DNA of 64,000 nucleotides from Tanticharoenia sakaeratensis NBRC 103193 (GTDB lineage: Bacteria > Pseudomonadota > Alphaproteobacteria > Acetobacterales > Acetobacteraceae), in assembly GCF_000963885.1 (NCBI RefSeq), contig NZ_BALE01000015.1, positions 1-64,000 on the forward strand, in the 5' to 3' direction. Of the stretch, positions 51,450-61,100 are shown piece after piece (positions within the stretch are counted from its first letter, which is position 1; every line of letters begins with the position of its first letter). The notes beneath the pieces were generated by a model. That model was given only the letters and a program-made list of their open reading frames with translations. It was not told the origin of the DNA and did no database searches. Position numbers and translations under genes: made by a program.

Positions 51450-53444
51450 ATGAAGGGACGCGTTGCCGCCGTCGCCCCTCGTCTGGCGATGGCATTTCTT
51501 TCCGCGTGCGTGGGTCTCTTCTACTTGTGGGCGTGGTCGGTTTCTCCCGAGCGCCCGGTCGCACCGGTCCTGACGAGCGGCTGGTGGCACAACTACGACC
51601 AGACACACTACATGCGCTCGGCGCTGGCCTTCGCGCATGGTGACCTTGCTCCGGCCAGTCACTGGTATCTGCCGCTCTATCCCCTGCTGGCTGCGCCGTT
51701 TGTCTGGCTCGGTATCGCCGATCCGTTCCTGCCGCTCAATCTGGGCTGCCTGATCGCATCGGTGGTTCTGACGGCGGCACTGTGCAGCCGCCTGGCGCCG
51801 GATCTCCGGGGCGCGGGCCTGATCGGTGCGGTCTGCTTCGCGCTGTGCGAACTGGTGCCGCCTCCGATCCGCGCCGTCTGGGTCACGCCCTGGACCAGCA
51901 CGCTTGCCACGCCGCTGACGCTGGCAGCGCTTCTCGCATTTCTGTCATGGCTCCAGAGGCCGCGTGCGCTTGCCGCATTCGGATGCGGGTTCTTCGGAGC
52001 ACTGGTCGGAAGCGGGCGACCGATCGATGGCGCGCTGATCCTGGCTGCCTTGGGGCTCGGCGCGCTGGTCGCGACCGGGCTCCGGCGGATCGACAGACGC
52101 ACCTGCGTGCGCTCGATCCTGACGTATGGCGGCGGTGTCATCGTGGGTGCCCTGCCGGTATTCGGCCTTTATCTCGCAATCTGGGGTCTTCATGAGAGCC
52201 CCTATGTTCAGAGCTCGGCACAGATCGGGTTCGCAGCACGGCTGATCCCCCTGCATTGGGTGGAACTGATGATTTCGCCCAAGCCCGCATTGCCGGTCGG
52301 GCAGGGCATGATCGCGACGCTGCCGTTCGTCCTCACCGGGCTGCTCGGTCTTGCGAGCGCGATCGTGACTGGCCGCCATCTGCGCGACATGGTCATGGGC
52401 GGCACGATCCTGGGCTCGACGCTGCTGTATCTCAGCTATCGCGATCTGCATGCGCCCGGGCTGTGGGACTATCACAACATCCACTATTTCAAGTGGGCGT
52501 TTGGCCTGCTTGGGTTCTACAGCCTGTTCCTGATCAGGGATGTCGTGCGTCGTCCGGCCGCGCTCCTTTGGCTGGTCCCGCTTGCTGCGCTGCTCACGTG
52601 CTGGCGGGCAACGCCCGAGCCGCTTGTCACGACGGGCCGTGTCACCGGCCCCGCCGCAGTGGCGCTCGATGTCGCACCCATGGGAGTGATGGATGCCATC
52701 GCCGTGCCCGCCGACGGCCGGATCGACCAGTTCTACTTCGGTGCCCATCATCTCACGATCGGATCGCACCTCGTCGCGCCCATTGCCGACTTCAAGGCCT
52801 TTGCAATCCCGGGCGGCGTGATGCTCCAGCCGCTGCGGCCCTGGCCGGCCGGGCGTCTCGACATCGGTTTCGAAGACGGCATTCACGTGCGCGGCGCACC
52901 GTGGCGCGGTCGCATCATCCTTCTGCCGGCGCTGCCCTGCTGGGGAACGGACTGGCCGCGTGCCTGCATCGAGCACACGATGCTGCCACCGCCGGCCATT
53001 CCGGCCGGGATCGCGATTTCTCCAGCCGCCCCGACCGCGGACGGCATGGCGGCCAGCGGCTGGTTCGATCCGGAAGGCAACGGGAGATGGACACGCGGCA
53101 ACGTGGCCGTGCTGCGCTTCCGTCCGGCCGTCCGCCCCCGGGGCGACATCGTCGTGCGTCTCGATACAAGTGCGATCGCGGCAGGCACGCCGTCGCCTGT
53201 TCGTTTCAGCCTGGAGGATGACCGGCGTGCTCTCGGGCACTGGCAGTATCCGGATGGCAAGCCCCACGAACTCGTGCTGCATGTGCCTCATGGCGACATT
53301 CCCCCCGACGGGACGATCAATCTCTTCATCGACGTCAGCAACCCCACACCGCCGCACGACATCTTCCCCGGCTCGGATGATGTGCGCCCCTTGGGCATCT
53401 TCGTCCGCTCGGTTGCCTGGGACGACGTGCATCGCCCGGAGTGA
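51450..53444 (+). CDS. Polytopic membrane protein, probable GT-C-type glycosyltransferase
   Basis: 664 residues starting one base after the methyltransferase stop. About ten predicted helices lie between residues 8 and 395. An extracytoplasmic loop after the first helix carries acidic and aromatic residues (WWHNYDQTHYMRSALAFAHG), resembling the D-containing first loop of GT39/ArnT-type enzymes. From about 400 to the end is a soluble, beta-rich periplasmic domain with repeated Trp/Asp/Pro strands. The layout fits a lipid-linked-sugar transferase acting outside the inner membrane on the product of the two preceding enzymes. The family assignment is by architecture only. Confidence 0.7.
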   Translation: MKGRVAAVAPRLAMAFLSACVGLFYLWAWSVSPERPVAPVLTSGWWHNYDQTHYMRSALAFAHGDLAPASHWYLPLYPLLAAPFVWLGIADPFLPLNLGCLIASVVLTAALCSRLAPDLRGAGLIGAVCFALCELVPPPIRAVWVTPWTSTLATPLTLAALLAFLSWLQRPRALAAFGCGFFGALVGSGRPIDGALILAALGLGALVATGLRRIDRRTCVRSILTYGGGVIVGALPVFGLYLAIWGLHESPYVQSSAQIGFAARLIPLHWVELMISPKPALPVGQGMIATLPFVLTGLLGLASAIVTGRHLRDMVMGGTILGSTLLYLSYRDLHAPGLWDYHNIHYFKWAFGLLGFYSLFLIRDVVRRPAALLWLVPLAALLTCWRATPEPLVTTGRVTGPAAVALDVAPMGVMDAIAVPADGRIDQFYFGAHHLTIGSHLVAPIADFKAFAIPGGVMLQPLRPWPAGRLDIGFEDGIHVRGAPWRGRIILLPALPCWGTDWPRACIEHTMLPPPAIPAGIAISPAAPTADGMAASGWFDPEGNGRWTRGNVAVLRFRPAVRPRGDIVVRLDTSAIAAGTPSPVRFSLEDDRRALGHWQYPDGKPHELVLHVPHGDIPPDGTINLFIDVSNPTPPHDIFPGSDDVRPLGIFVRSVAWDDVHRPE

Positions 53445-53743
53445 CCACAGCAGGCACCGTCCGCCAGCATACGGACGATGCCTCAAATCCAGTATTCTGC
53501 CTCGGAAAGGCGAAGTTTCCTCGTCGGCATCATCCCGGTCGGTCAGGTTAGCGTCTTCCGACACAGGTCGGCCGGCGCGGCGGGCGAGGGTGTTGCGTTT
53601 GATGTATATCCCGGCACAGGCTGTGTTCGTCAGGGGATGTCAGGCAGAGTGGGCCTGTCACCGCCCCATGGATATATGCCCGGCGTTGCCACATCCGGCG
53701 AGCAGCCTAATCTTCCCATCCCGAAGCGTCATGCCGGAGCGCC
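53445..53743 (+). other. Intergenic region before the MocA-TetR fusion
   Basis: About 300 bases with no supported gene. Short inverted repeats occur, but no convincing terminator or riboswitch was identified. A modest AT-richer patch near 53598-53612 may carry the promoter of the next gene. Confidence 0.35.
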
Positions 53744-54895
53744 ATGAGACGTCACAAAGCAGTCCTTCTTGCCGCGGGCGGTAGTCAGCGCCTTGGACAA
53801 CCCAAGCAGGAACTCACGATAAACGGCGAGCCGCTGATCCGGCATATGGCGCGCCTGCTGCTCGACACGTCCCCGAAGCGTCTGTTCGTGGTCGTCAACG
53901 TCCCGGTCATCGCGCGCCATCTGGATGGGCTGGACGTCGAGATTGTTCATAACCCGAACTGGCGGCAAGGGCTGTCGACTTCCGTGCAGGCTGCGGCACG
54001 CGCGCTGCGACGCAACGCCGCACCGGTTCTATTCGCGGCGGTCGATCAATGCCGTCTCGATCCCGCCCATCTTCAGGCCCTTCTCGCGAAGGCATCCGAT
54101 ACGCGCGATGTCGTCACGCGGTATAACCGCGAAGCGTTCGGCATCCCGGCCGTCGTGACAGCCGCGACAGTGCGCCATGCCGAGCGTCTCGAAGGAGACC
54201 GGGGCTTCGGCCAGATATGGAAATCAAAGGTCGAGGACATCGTTTTAGTCGATGCGCCGCATATGGGCTTCGATCTGGACACGCCCGCCGAACTGGCTAC
54301 CGCGATCAGGAACCGTTGGATCGATGCCCCGTCCGCGACGCCGGCGCGCGTCATCAAGCATGCCAAAACCCGCCAGACGCTGATGGACGCAGCGCATACG
54401 CTGTTCGTCCGGCACGGCTATGACGAGACGTCGTTCGACGACATCGCCAAGGCGGCTGAAACGTCCCGGCGGACGGTCTTTCGTTATTTCGACAGCAAGT
54501 CCGACATCGCTTTGGCATGGATGACCGATGTCGGGGAAACCCTTGGGGCTGCCATCCGGGACGCACCGGCCGGCCTTTCAACGGCTGGTCTTCTCGAACA
54601 CGGCTTTGCGCGCTTCGCAAGTGACGACCGGCCACGCATCAGCTTGGGAACGATCGCGCGGGCAGGGGCGGGCGACGTGAAGGATCTATCTCTGGCGGGG
54701 TTTGCCCGCTGGGAGACGATAGTGGCCGATGCGCTGGCGGGCCGCGGCATCGTTGCACCTGTCCTGACGGCTCGTATCGGAATCGCGTTGCTGCGAACCG
54801 CGCTCGACCTGTGCAACGCGGACCCGAACGCCCGTTTCGAGAACGTTGTGACGGATCTTTTGCGTCAGGCCCGTGCCAACCTCACGAATTCGTGA
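53744..54895 (+). CDS. Fusion of MocA-like nucleotidyltransferase and TetR-type regulator
   Basis: 383 residues in one uninterrupted frame. Residues 4-190 form a MobA/MocA-like NTP-transferase: KAVLLAAGGSQRLGQPKQEL carries the LxxGxSxRxGxxK nucleotide-binding motif, FAAVDQCRLDP the metal-binding aspartate (about 101), and GFDLDTPAELATAI the closing DxDTPxDL motif. Residues 209-255 are a TetR helix-turn-helix (RQTLMDAAHTLFVRHGYDET, FDDIAKAAETSRRTVFRYFD), followed by an all-helical ligand domain. MocA transfers CMP to molybdopterin; related enzymes use other substrates. A regulator fused to it is unusual and suggests sensing of, or coupling to, cofactor synthesis. The downstream neighbour is a siderophore-type receptor. 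Confidence 0.88.
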   Translation: MRRHKAVLLAAGGSQRLGQPKQELTINGEPLIRHMARLLLDTSPKRLFVVVNVPVIARHLDGLDVEIVHNPNWRQGLSTSVQAAARALRRNAAPVLFAAVDQCRLDPAHLQALLAKASDTRDVVTRYNREAFGIPAVVTAATVRHAERLEGDRGFGQIWKSKVEDIVLVDAPHMGFDLDTPAELATAIRNRWIDAPSATPARVIKHAKTRQTLMDAAHTLFVRHGYDETSFDDIAKAAETSRRTVFRYFDSKSDIALAWMTDVGETLGAAIRDAPAGLSTAGLLEHGFARFASDDRPRISLGTIARAGAGDVKDLSLAGFARWETIVADALAGRGIVAPVLTARIGIALLRTALDLCNADPNARFENVVTDLLRQARANLTNS

Positions 54896-54905
54896 GGTTG
54901 GCACG
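54872..54905. terminator. 34-base perfect palindrome at the end of the fusion gene
   Basis: Two 17-base arms meet without a spacer (CGTGCCAACCTCACGAA then its reverse complement). The stop codon at 54893-54895 lies inside the palindrome. It probably acts as a terminator hairpin, followed by only a short A/T stretch. Because a TetR-type protein is encoded just before it and a promoter just after, an operator role is also possible. Confidence 0.6.
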
Positions 54906-55083
54906 GAATGTAAAAACACAAACTATAATTATGAATATTATCAATGACTTAATCATTTCGAACGATGCCGTTTCAGCTCCATAAAACTGGATGGCATGCT
55001 GGACAATTCATTCTGGGACCGTCAGGGAACACAAACGAACGACCGGGAGTCGTTCGCTTCCGGGCCCTGACGAAAGAGTTTCA
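54906..55083 (+). promoter_or_regulatory. Promoter region of the siderophore-type receptor
   Basis: Strongly AT-rich at 54911-54960. A perfect TATAAT lies at 54924-54929. The surrounding stretch 54924-54946 has GATAAT/ATTCAT-like hexamers on the minus strand that loosely resemble a Fur box, which would fit an iron-uptake receptor. The match is partial. Confidence 0.4.
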
Positions 55084-57315
55084 ATGTACCCTGCCAAACG
55101 GATGGCTGTCTTTGTCGGTGCGACGGTGCTTGCGAGCATCGTATCCCCAGCAGCCATGGCGCAGACGACGGCCCTGACGCCCGTTCCGGCCCGACAGGCC
55201 ACGACGGCCAGAAACCCTGCCTCAAAATCGTCCGACAACACGATTCAGGCCGCCAGGGGTGAGCACATCACGGTTAATCGTCGCATGGCGACCGGCACCA
55301 ACGCCCAGTACAACCATACGACGGCGTCGCTTGGTCCGCTGGGCAACCGTTCGATCCTGGATACGCCGTTTTCCATCATGACGGTGACGCAGGACATCAT
55401 TGCGAACCAGCAGGCTCGAAACGTCAACGATCTCGCGGCTTACATGCCGTCCGTGCAGCTCGAGATCCGCGGTGACCCCAACACCAGCCGCCCGCAGTCT
55501 CGCGGCTTCGAGGCCGACGTGGTGTCCAATTCGCGGATGGATGGCCTGAACATGGTCATCACCACGCCGTATGCCGCGGAACAGTTCGACAGCCTTCAGG
55601 TTCTGAACGGTCTGGCAGGCGCCCTGTATGGGCCGCAGAACCCGGCGGGGACATTCGACTATTCGCTCAAGCGCCCGACGGACCGGATGACCGAGCGACT
55701 GACGGTCGGCGTCGATTCGATTGGCGCGCCGCTGGAAAGCGGAGATTTTTCCGGTCGCGTGGGCCGGAACGGCTGGTTCGGCTATCGTCTGAACCTGCTG
55801 AACCAGCAAGGCATGAGTTATGTCGAGGGCTCGCACATCCGCCGCAATCTGGTCAGTGGCGACTTCGATATTCACCTGTCGCCCAACACGGTTATCCAGA
55901 TCGATGCAAGCCAGTACAGCTATGCCGAACGCGGATTTGCCGGACAGTTCTCCTATGGTCCCACAATCCAGCTTCCGAATGCGCCGGATCTGTCGAACCG
56001 GGGATACGGACAGTCGCAGGGCGGCTACAATGCTGAAACGAACACGGCGCTGGCCAAGATCATCCATCACTTCAACGATGACTGGAGCCTGACGCTCGGC
56101 GGCCTGTATCAGAACGCCTATCGCGATGTGTTCACGGTCGCCAACCAACTGACCGACAACCGGGGAGATTATAACCAGACGATCTCCGCAGCGGCCACTG
56201 CCAAGAACTTCAAGGTCGGCAGCAATCTCGCCTATCTGAACGGGCGTTTCTACACCGGACCGCTCAAGCACGAGATTGAGCTGGGCTCCAACGGTTACAC
56301 GATGGGGAACTACAACCCGACACTGGGTCAGTCATTCAGCCTCGGCAAGGCGAACATCAACGATCCGAAGGTCGTCTCCAGTCCGCAGCCCTACTTCTCG
56401 GGAAACTACAAGTCGGCGGACACCACGAACCAGTCCTTGCTGGCCGGCGATACCATCTCGCTCGGGAAGCACTGGTCGATCATGGGCACGCTCGCCTGGA
56501 GCTGGCTCAGCACCAACAACTACAACACCAGGAACGTGAAGACCTCGAGCTACAGCCGCAACGCGGCCTTCAGCCCGATGACGAGCCTGATCTACAAGCC
56601 CGCTGCCAATCAGAGTGCGTATTTCACCTGGGGACGTGCGCTCGAGGCTGGTCCGACGGCGCCGGCCGGCGCGGCCAATGTCAACGAGGTCCTGGCTCCG
56701 CTCCGGTCCGAGGAATACGAGGTCGGCTACAAATACCTCGTCTCCAAGAGGCTGCAGCTCAATGTCGCGGCGTTCCGGATGACGCGGCCATACGGATACA
56801 CCGATCCGACGACCAACGTGTTCGGCACGTTCGGCAACCAGCGCAACTATGGTGTCGAGTTTCAGGCAGCTGGCAGCGTCACGCGCGACCTGAGCGTCTT
56901 CGGCGGCATGACCTGGATGGATGCCCAGTTGGGCAGCACCGGGGTTGCCAGCACGTCGCATAAGGAAGTCGTTGGCGTTCCGCCTGTTCAGGCGAACGTA
57001 ATCGTCGACTATCGTCTGCCGTTCCTGCGCGGCGCTGCCGTCAACGCGAACGTTCATTATACCGGGCGCCGCGCGGCGAATGTGACCAACACGACATTCG
57101 CCGGGTCCTATGTCACGCTCGACCTCGGCACCCGTTACGCGACACGTGTCTATGATGAACCGATCGTCTTCCGGTTCGGCGTCAACAACGTCACCAACCA
57201 GAGCTATTGGGCGTCGGTCTATCCCTCCAGCATCAACGGTGGCGGCAGTGCGACCAATGCTGCCGTTGCGGGCCTGCCGCGCATCTACCACTTCACGATC
57301 GAACTGGATTTCTGA
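55084..57315 (+). CDS. TonB-dependent siderophore-type receptor
   Basis: 743 residues from the ATG at 55084; the open frame runs 31 codons further upstream but only this Met gives a signal peptide (AKRMAVFVGATVLASIVSPAAMA-Q). The plug has NRSILDTPFSIMTVTQDIIAN, NDLAAYMPSVQ, RGFEAD..SNSRMDGLNM and QVLNGLAGALYGPQNPAGTFDY, typical of the FhuA/FpvA siderophore group. The barrel ends in FTIELDF with a C-terminal Phe. Likely role: uptake of a ferric siderophore. It may be controlled by the TetR fusion upstream or by Fur. Confidence 0.93.
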   Translation: MYPAKRMAVFVGATVLASIVSPAAMAQTTALTPVPARQATTARNPASKSSDNTIQAARGEHITVNRRMATGTNAQYNHTTASLGPLGNRSILDTPFSIMTVTQDIIANQQARNVNDLAAYMPSVQLEIRGDPNTSRPQSRGFEADVVSNSRMDGLNMVITTPYAAEQFDSLQVLNGLAGALYGPQNPAGTFDYSLKRPTDRMTERLTVGVDSIGAPLESGDFSGRVGRNGWFGYRLNLLNQQGMSYVEGSHIRRNLVSGDFDIHLSPNTVIQIDASQYSYAERGFAGQFSYGPTIQLPNAPDLSNRGYGQSQGGYNAETNTALAKIIHHFNDDWSLTLGGLYQNAYRDVFTVANQLTDNRGDYNQTISAAATAKNFKVGSNLAYLNGRFYTGPLKHEIELGSNGYTMGNYNPTLGQSFSLGKANINDPKVVSSPQPYFSGNYKSADTTNQSLLAGDTISLGKHWSIMGTLAWSWLSTNNYNTRNVKTSSYSRNAAFSPMTSLIYKPAANQSAYFTWGRALEAGPTAPAGAANVNEVLAPLRSEEYEVGYKYLVSKRLQLNVAAFRMTRPYGYTDPTTNVFGTFGNQRNYGVEFQAAGSVTRDLSVFGGMTWMDAQLGSTGVASTSHKEVVGVPPVQANVIVDYRLPFLRGAAVNANVHYTGRRAANVTNTTFAGSYVTLDLGTRYATRVYDEPIVFRFGVNNVTNQSYWASVYPSSINGGGSATNAAVAGLPRIYHFTIELDF

Positions 57316-57934
57316 TTTGGGCGGCATGATGCCGCCTTATGCCGCAAGCCTCGGCCGGGTCCATCCCGGTCGACCAGCCCAAGGCACGATGTAGAACAGC
57401 GTCGTCCGGAAGCATCAACATTGAAGACTTTTATGTCGGATGCGAAAACTCGACCCACGATCAAGAACAAGTCCGGCTTCTTCAGACCGAAGTCGATTTG
57501 CAGCGTCGTTCAGTGGCGTGCGTGCCGAACACAAAAAGCATCCATAGAGCCGACGCGCGGCAAGACGTAAGGTAGTCCGCAGGCTGCCAGGCTGCCAGGC
57601 TGCGACGATCGGCGATTGCCACGAAGCAGATGCAACAGCTCAGCGCGTAGGCTAGCCCAAGGCAGCTATGACATCAGGCACCCGCCGCGTCGGATACTCC
57701 CCCCAGGTGCCGGTTTTCTGCGGGCAGATGGATGCGCAAAGCAGCCGAGACCGGAGCCGGATCCGGGCGAACGCTGCCTCGAGCAGTTCGAGTGCCTGCC
57801 GGCAGATCGTCCACGGCATTTTCTTTGAACTTGCACAGGCTCCGGATGAGCGCCATTCCGGCCCGGGCCGACGACATGTTCGGGCTGGACGATATTCAGT
57901 CGTTCGCCGAAGCTCCTCGGCCCGACAAACGAAA
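57316..57934. other. Intergenic stretch between two TonB receptor genes
   Basis: About 620 bases without a convincing gene. Several frames of 70-120 codons occur on both strands but lack domain motifs and have shadow-like composition. A three-unit tandem repeat is listed separately. No transposase remnant was recognised. Confidence 0.35.
57580..57603. repeat. Tandem repeat of CAGGCTGC, three copies
   Basis: Three perfect 8-base units lie head to tail in the intergenic region. Such short repeats can slip during replication, but no gene or promoter is obviously placed to be affected. Confidence 0.8.
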
Positions 57935-57960
57935 AGGGGCGGCTCCATGGAGCCGCCCCT
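57935..57960 (-). terminator. Rho-independent terminator of the large TonB receptor gene
   Basis: A perfect 26-base palindrome with 13-base arms (AGGGGCGGCTCCA and its complement). On the minus strand it is followed by TTTTCGTTTG, and it starts 27 bases after the receptor stop. This is the clearest intrinsic terminator in the window. Confidence 0.85.
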
Positions 57961-57986
57961 CGATAGTGGGTCTGGATTGCAGTCGA

Positions 57987-60900
57987 TCAGAGGCTGCCGA
58001 CAACACCAAACTGGAACGAGCGCATGATCACGCCCTGCTGCGACCAGGACGAGTTGTAGAGGTAGCCGCCGTATGTGCCGTAGTCATACGGTGCCCGGAA
58101 GCCGAGCAGGTTGTAGACGTTGGCATACACGGACCAGCGCTTGGTCACGTTGTAGTTGACGGTCAGGTCGACGTCCCAGAAGCCCTTGGTGTGGCAACGG
58201 TAGGGAACGAAGTTGTTGCCTGCGAGAACGTTGGCGCATCCCGAGGTCGAGCTGCCCGTCTGCGCATCGTCAGCAACGTTGCGATAGCCGCTCGTGTAAT
58301 AGACCGTCGGTGTGACCGACAGCTTCTTGTAGATGAACGTGTTGGACCAGTTGGCGCGCCACTTCGGCGTTCCCGAGCCCGAAACGGCTTCGTACGGACC
58401 AAGCGTTCCAGCATACCGGTTCACAGTGCCGTCCGGGAGGACGAGGTTGAACCGATGCACGAACGTCGCATTGCCCTGGCTGATCCAGCGCACGTCATGC
58501 AGTGCGCCGGGGAGCCTGGTATTGGCCTGGATCGAGAAATCGGCGCCGTCGGTATAGATCTTGTTGGCGTTGATGTAGCCGACATTGACGATACCGGGTG
58601 CAGGGGCACCGTTCGGGTTCTGCGTGTCGACCGGGTTCGGCGTGATCGTGACCGTGCCCGGGACTGCGCGTGCGGCAGCGCTTGCTCCGCCTGTGGCATA
58701 GGCTGCCGCCCAGTCATTGGCCCAGTCCTGATAGCCGGTCGAATCCGACGTGATGTAGTGATTCTTGCGAATATAGTAGTAGTCAGCCGAAATCGTCAGC
58801 CAACGAGTCGGTGTGAAGACCGGCCCAGCGTTGAAGTTGGTCGAGATTTCCGGCTTCAGGTTCGGATTTCCAACCGTGTTGATGCCGAGATAATAGTTCT
58901 GGGCATACGCGTCTGGCGCGCCACCGACCTGATGCTGGGCAAGCCATGCAGCATTCGTGACCTGGAATGGCGTATAACCGACGTTGCTGCCACCGGTCTC
59001 TGCGAAGCTCGGAACGCGGAAACCTCGCGAGAACGTCCCGCGCAGCGTCAGTTCCTTCATGGGCTTGAACTGCACGCCGACCTTCGGCGAGAAGTGCGAG
59101 AAGCCTTCCGAATAATGATCGTAGCGGCCGGACACGTCCGCGTTCAGCATCTTTACGATCGGCACGTTGAGTTCGAAGAAGCCGGATTCGACCCAACGAT
59201 GGCCATGTGCGTTGACCGGGTTGATGCTGTAATACTGCTCAGCCGGGTCAGCCAGGTTTGCCGGGTTGGCGCTCGGATCATTCAGGTATTCGTAACGGAT
59301 GTTACCACCGATGGCGAGGCGAACCATGCCGCCGGGCAGCTTGAACAGTCCCTTGTTGATCGTTGCCTCGCCCGAGTATTCCTTGGTCAAGGCATGGATC
59401 TTGTTGGCAGGCGCAATGTAGTCAAGAACCGACTGCGGCGTCGCGGACGGATCATAGAAATTGTATGCGCCGGTGCTGATGGCGTTCTGGAGATGGCTGA
59501 TATACGGATAGCCGGTGTTCGTCTGGTCCAGAGTCGAGTTCATGCCGACGAAGTTGACGTCGTAGTTCCAGTCACCGCCCCAGTTCGAGTTGAGGAAGCC
59601 CGAATAACGAGCCGACCCGCGGAAGTTCTGGCTGTACTCGGTGGTATGCCTGACGATGTTCGGCATGTCGCCGTAGACGGTCGACTGCAGGCCCTGCGCG
59701 GCATAGGGATTGCTGGGGTTCAGCTGACCATTGGCAAGAAGAACCGGCTCGTAGGTCTGCAGCGTGGACGCACCAAGGCTCTGCGTGTAGGCGCGGGCCG
59801 GTGAGGGGCCGTCGGCAGCAAGATCGGTCAGCGTCTGGGAATAATTGAACATCGTGACCAGCTGAGACTGATCGTTGACGTTCACGGTGCCGTGGATCGT
59901 CGCGTTGATACGACGAAGCGACGGCGCCACCTGCGCATAACGCTGGCTGTTCTGCGTGCAGGCCTGGGTCTGGCCGTTGTCGCCGGAATACACGGAACCG
60001 GTCACGACACTGCCGAGCGAGCCGCAGCCGGCCTGCTGGTTGATCAGGCGGGCAGGGCCTGTCGGCACGCCATTGACGACAGCACGTGCGCTGGGCACGG
60101 GAGTCTGGTTGAAGTTGGCAATCGAACCGCCTTCAAGAACGTTGGTGTTCCCGTTCGTTCCGCCGAGCCCCGTGAGATCGCCGTTGTTATAAGGCGCCTG
60201 AAGCTGGCGATACCACACCGGATCGTCCTGCTGGTATTCGGAGTTGACGTAGACGTTGTAACCGTCGCGGTCGAGATCACCGAAACCGTAGGTCGCGTAA
60301 AGCTTCTGGTGTCCTGCGTCGCCACGCTGGCTCAGGCCGCCTTCGGCGTTACCTTCGAAGCCCTTGATTTCCTTGCGCGTCGTGTAGTTGATCACGCCCG
60401 CGACGGCGTCGGCGCCGTATGTGGCCGATCCGCCGTCCTGCAGGACGTCCACCGACTGCATGATCGAGGACGGCATCCAGTTCGTGTCGACGTAGTTGCG
60501 CTCGCCGTCGTCAGCCAGCGGGTAGTAGGACAGACGCTGGCCGTCCATGAGGACGAGCGTCGAGTCCGTGCTGAGGCCGCGGAGCGATGGCGCGGAAGAA
60601 CCTGCCGCGAAACCGCCGCCGGCCGACCAGGAGTTGGTCAGGTTGCCCGCGCCGTTGGACGACAGCGACTGCAGGGCATCGGTGACGTTATGAATGCCGC
60701 GCTGCTGCAACTCGCTCGCGGTCATGCGCACGATCGGCGAGGCGCTCTGGATATTCGGATCCCGGAACAGCGATCCCGTGACCACGATGCTTTCATGCTG
60801 CGGCGTCGGTGCTGCAACGGACGCATTCAGCGTCCGGCGATCCTGGGCCGTGATCGGCGCGGACGGCGTCGTGGAGGTTGCCGCCGGTGCGGGCACCGCG

Positions 60901-61100
60901 CTGGCGGCAGCCGGACGCACGACCTGCTTCACGGGCCGCTTGCGCGCGTGATGGGCCTTGGCATGAGTGGTCGCAGGGGAGGCGACGCTGGGAGAAGTAG
61001 CGGTCTGAGCAGAAGCAGACGCAACGCCTGCCACGAGCCAGCCTGCCGCAAGGCTGGTCGACAGCAGGATCCTTTTGCGAAACCGCAATGAATGGCCCAT
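57987..61100 (-). CDS. Large TonB-dependent receptor (CirA/oar-like)
   Basis: 1037 residues. A signal peptide (KRILLSTSLAAGWLVAGVASASA) is followed by a long Ala/Pro/Lys/His linker (35-100) that could span the periplasm, a TonB box-like ESIVVTGSLF near 102, and a plug (MTASELQQRGIHNVTDALQSL, APSLRGLSTDSTLVLMDGQRL, VDVLQDGGSATYGADAVAGVINY). The barrel contains the usual GTFSRGFRVPSFAE motif and ends with MRSFQFGVVGSL. Receptors of this size and plug type are common for plant-derived sugars, peptides or unknown nutrients in this group of bacteria. No substrate-specific neighbours are present. Confidence 0.93.
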   Translation of the reverse strand: MGHSLRFRKRILLSTSLAAGWLVAGVASASAQTATSPSVASPATTHAKAHHARKRPVKQVVRPAAASAVPAPAATSTTPSAPITAQDRRTLNASVAAPTPQHESIVVTGSLFRDPNIQSASPIVRMTASELQQRGIHNVTDALQSLSSNGAGNLTNSWSAGGGFAAGSSAPSLRGLSTDSTLVLMDGQRLSYYPLADDGERNYVDTNWMPSSIMQSVDVLQDGGSATYGADAVAGVINYTTRKEIKGFEGNAEGGLSQRGDAGHQKLYATYGFGDLDRDGYNVYVNSEYQQDDPVWYRQLQAPYNNGDLTGLGGTNGNTNVLEGGSIANFNQTPVPSARAVVNGVPTGPARLINQQAGCGSLGSVVTGSVYSGDNGQTQACTQNSQRYAQVAPSLRRINATIHGTVNVNDQSQLVTMFNYSQTLTDLAADGPSPARAYTQSLGASTLQTYEPVLLANGQLNPSNPYAAQGLQSTVYGDMPNIVRHTTEYSQNFRGSARYSGFLNSNWGGDWNYDVNFVGMNSTLDQTNTGYPYISHLQNAISTGAYNFYDPSATPQSVLDYIAPANKIHALTKEYSGEATINKGLFKLPGGMVRLAIGGNIRYEYLNDPSANPANLADPAEQYYSINPVNAHGHRWVESGFFELNVPIVKMLNADVSGRYDHYSEGFSHFSPKVGVQFKPMKELTLRGTFSRGFRVPSFAETGGSNVGYTPFQVTNAAWLAQHQVGGAPDAYAQNYYLGINTVGNPNLKPEISTNFNAGPVFTPTRWLTISADYYYIRKNHYITSDSTGYQDWANDWAAAYATGGASAAARAVPGTVTITPNPVDTQNPNGAPAPGIVNVGYINANKIYTDGADFSIQANTRLPGALHDVRWISQGNATFVHRFNLVLPDGTVNRYAGTLGPYEAVSGSGTPKWRANWSNTFIYKKLSVTPTVYYTSGYRNVADDAQTGSSTSGCANVLAGNNFVPYRCHTKGFWDVDLTVNYNVTKRWSVYANVYNLLGFRAPYDYGTYGGYLYNSSWSQQGVIMRSFQFGVVGSL

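Noticed and set aside
57732-59804. 690-codon plus-strand frame
   Set aside because: It is the antisense reading of the large TonB receptor and of its terminator region, with no recognisable domain.
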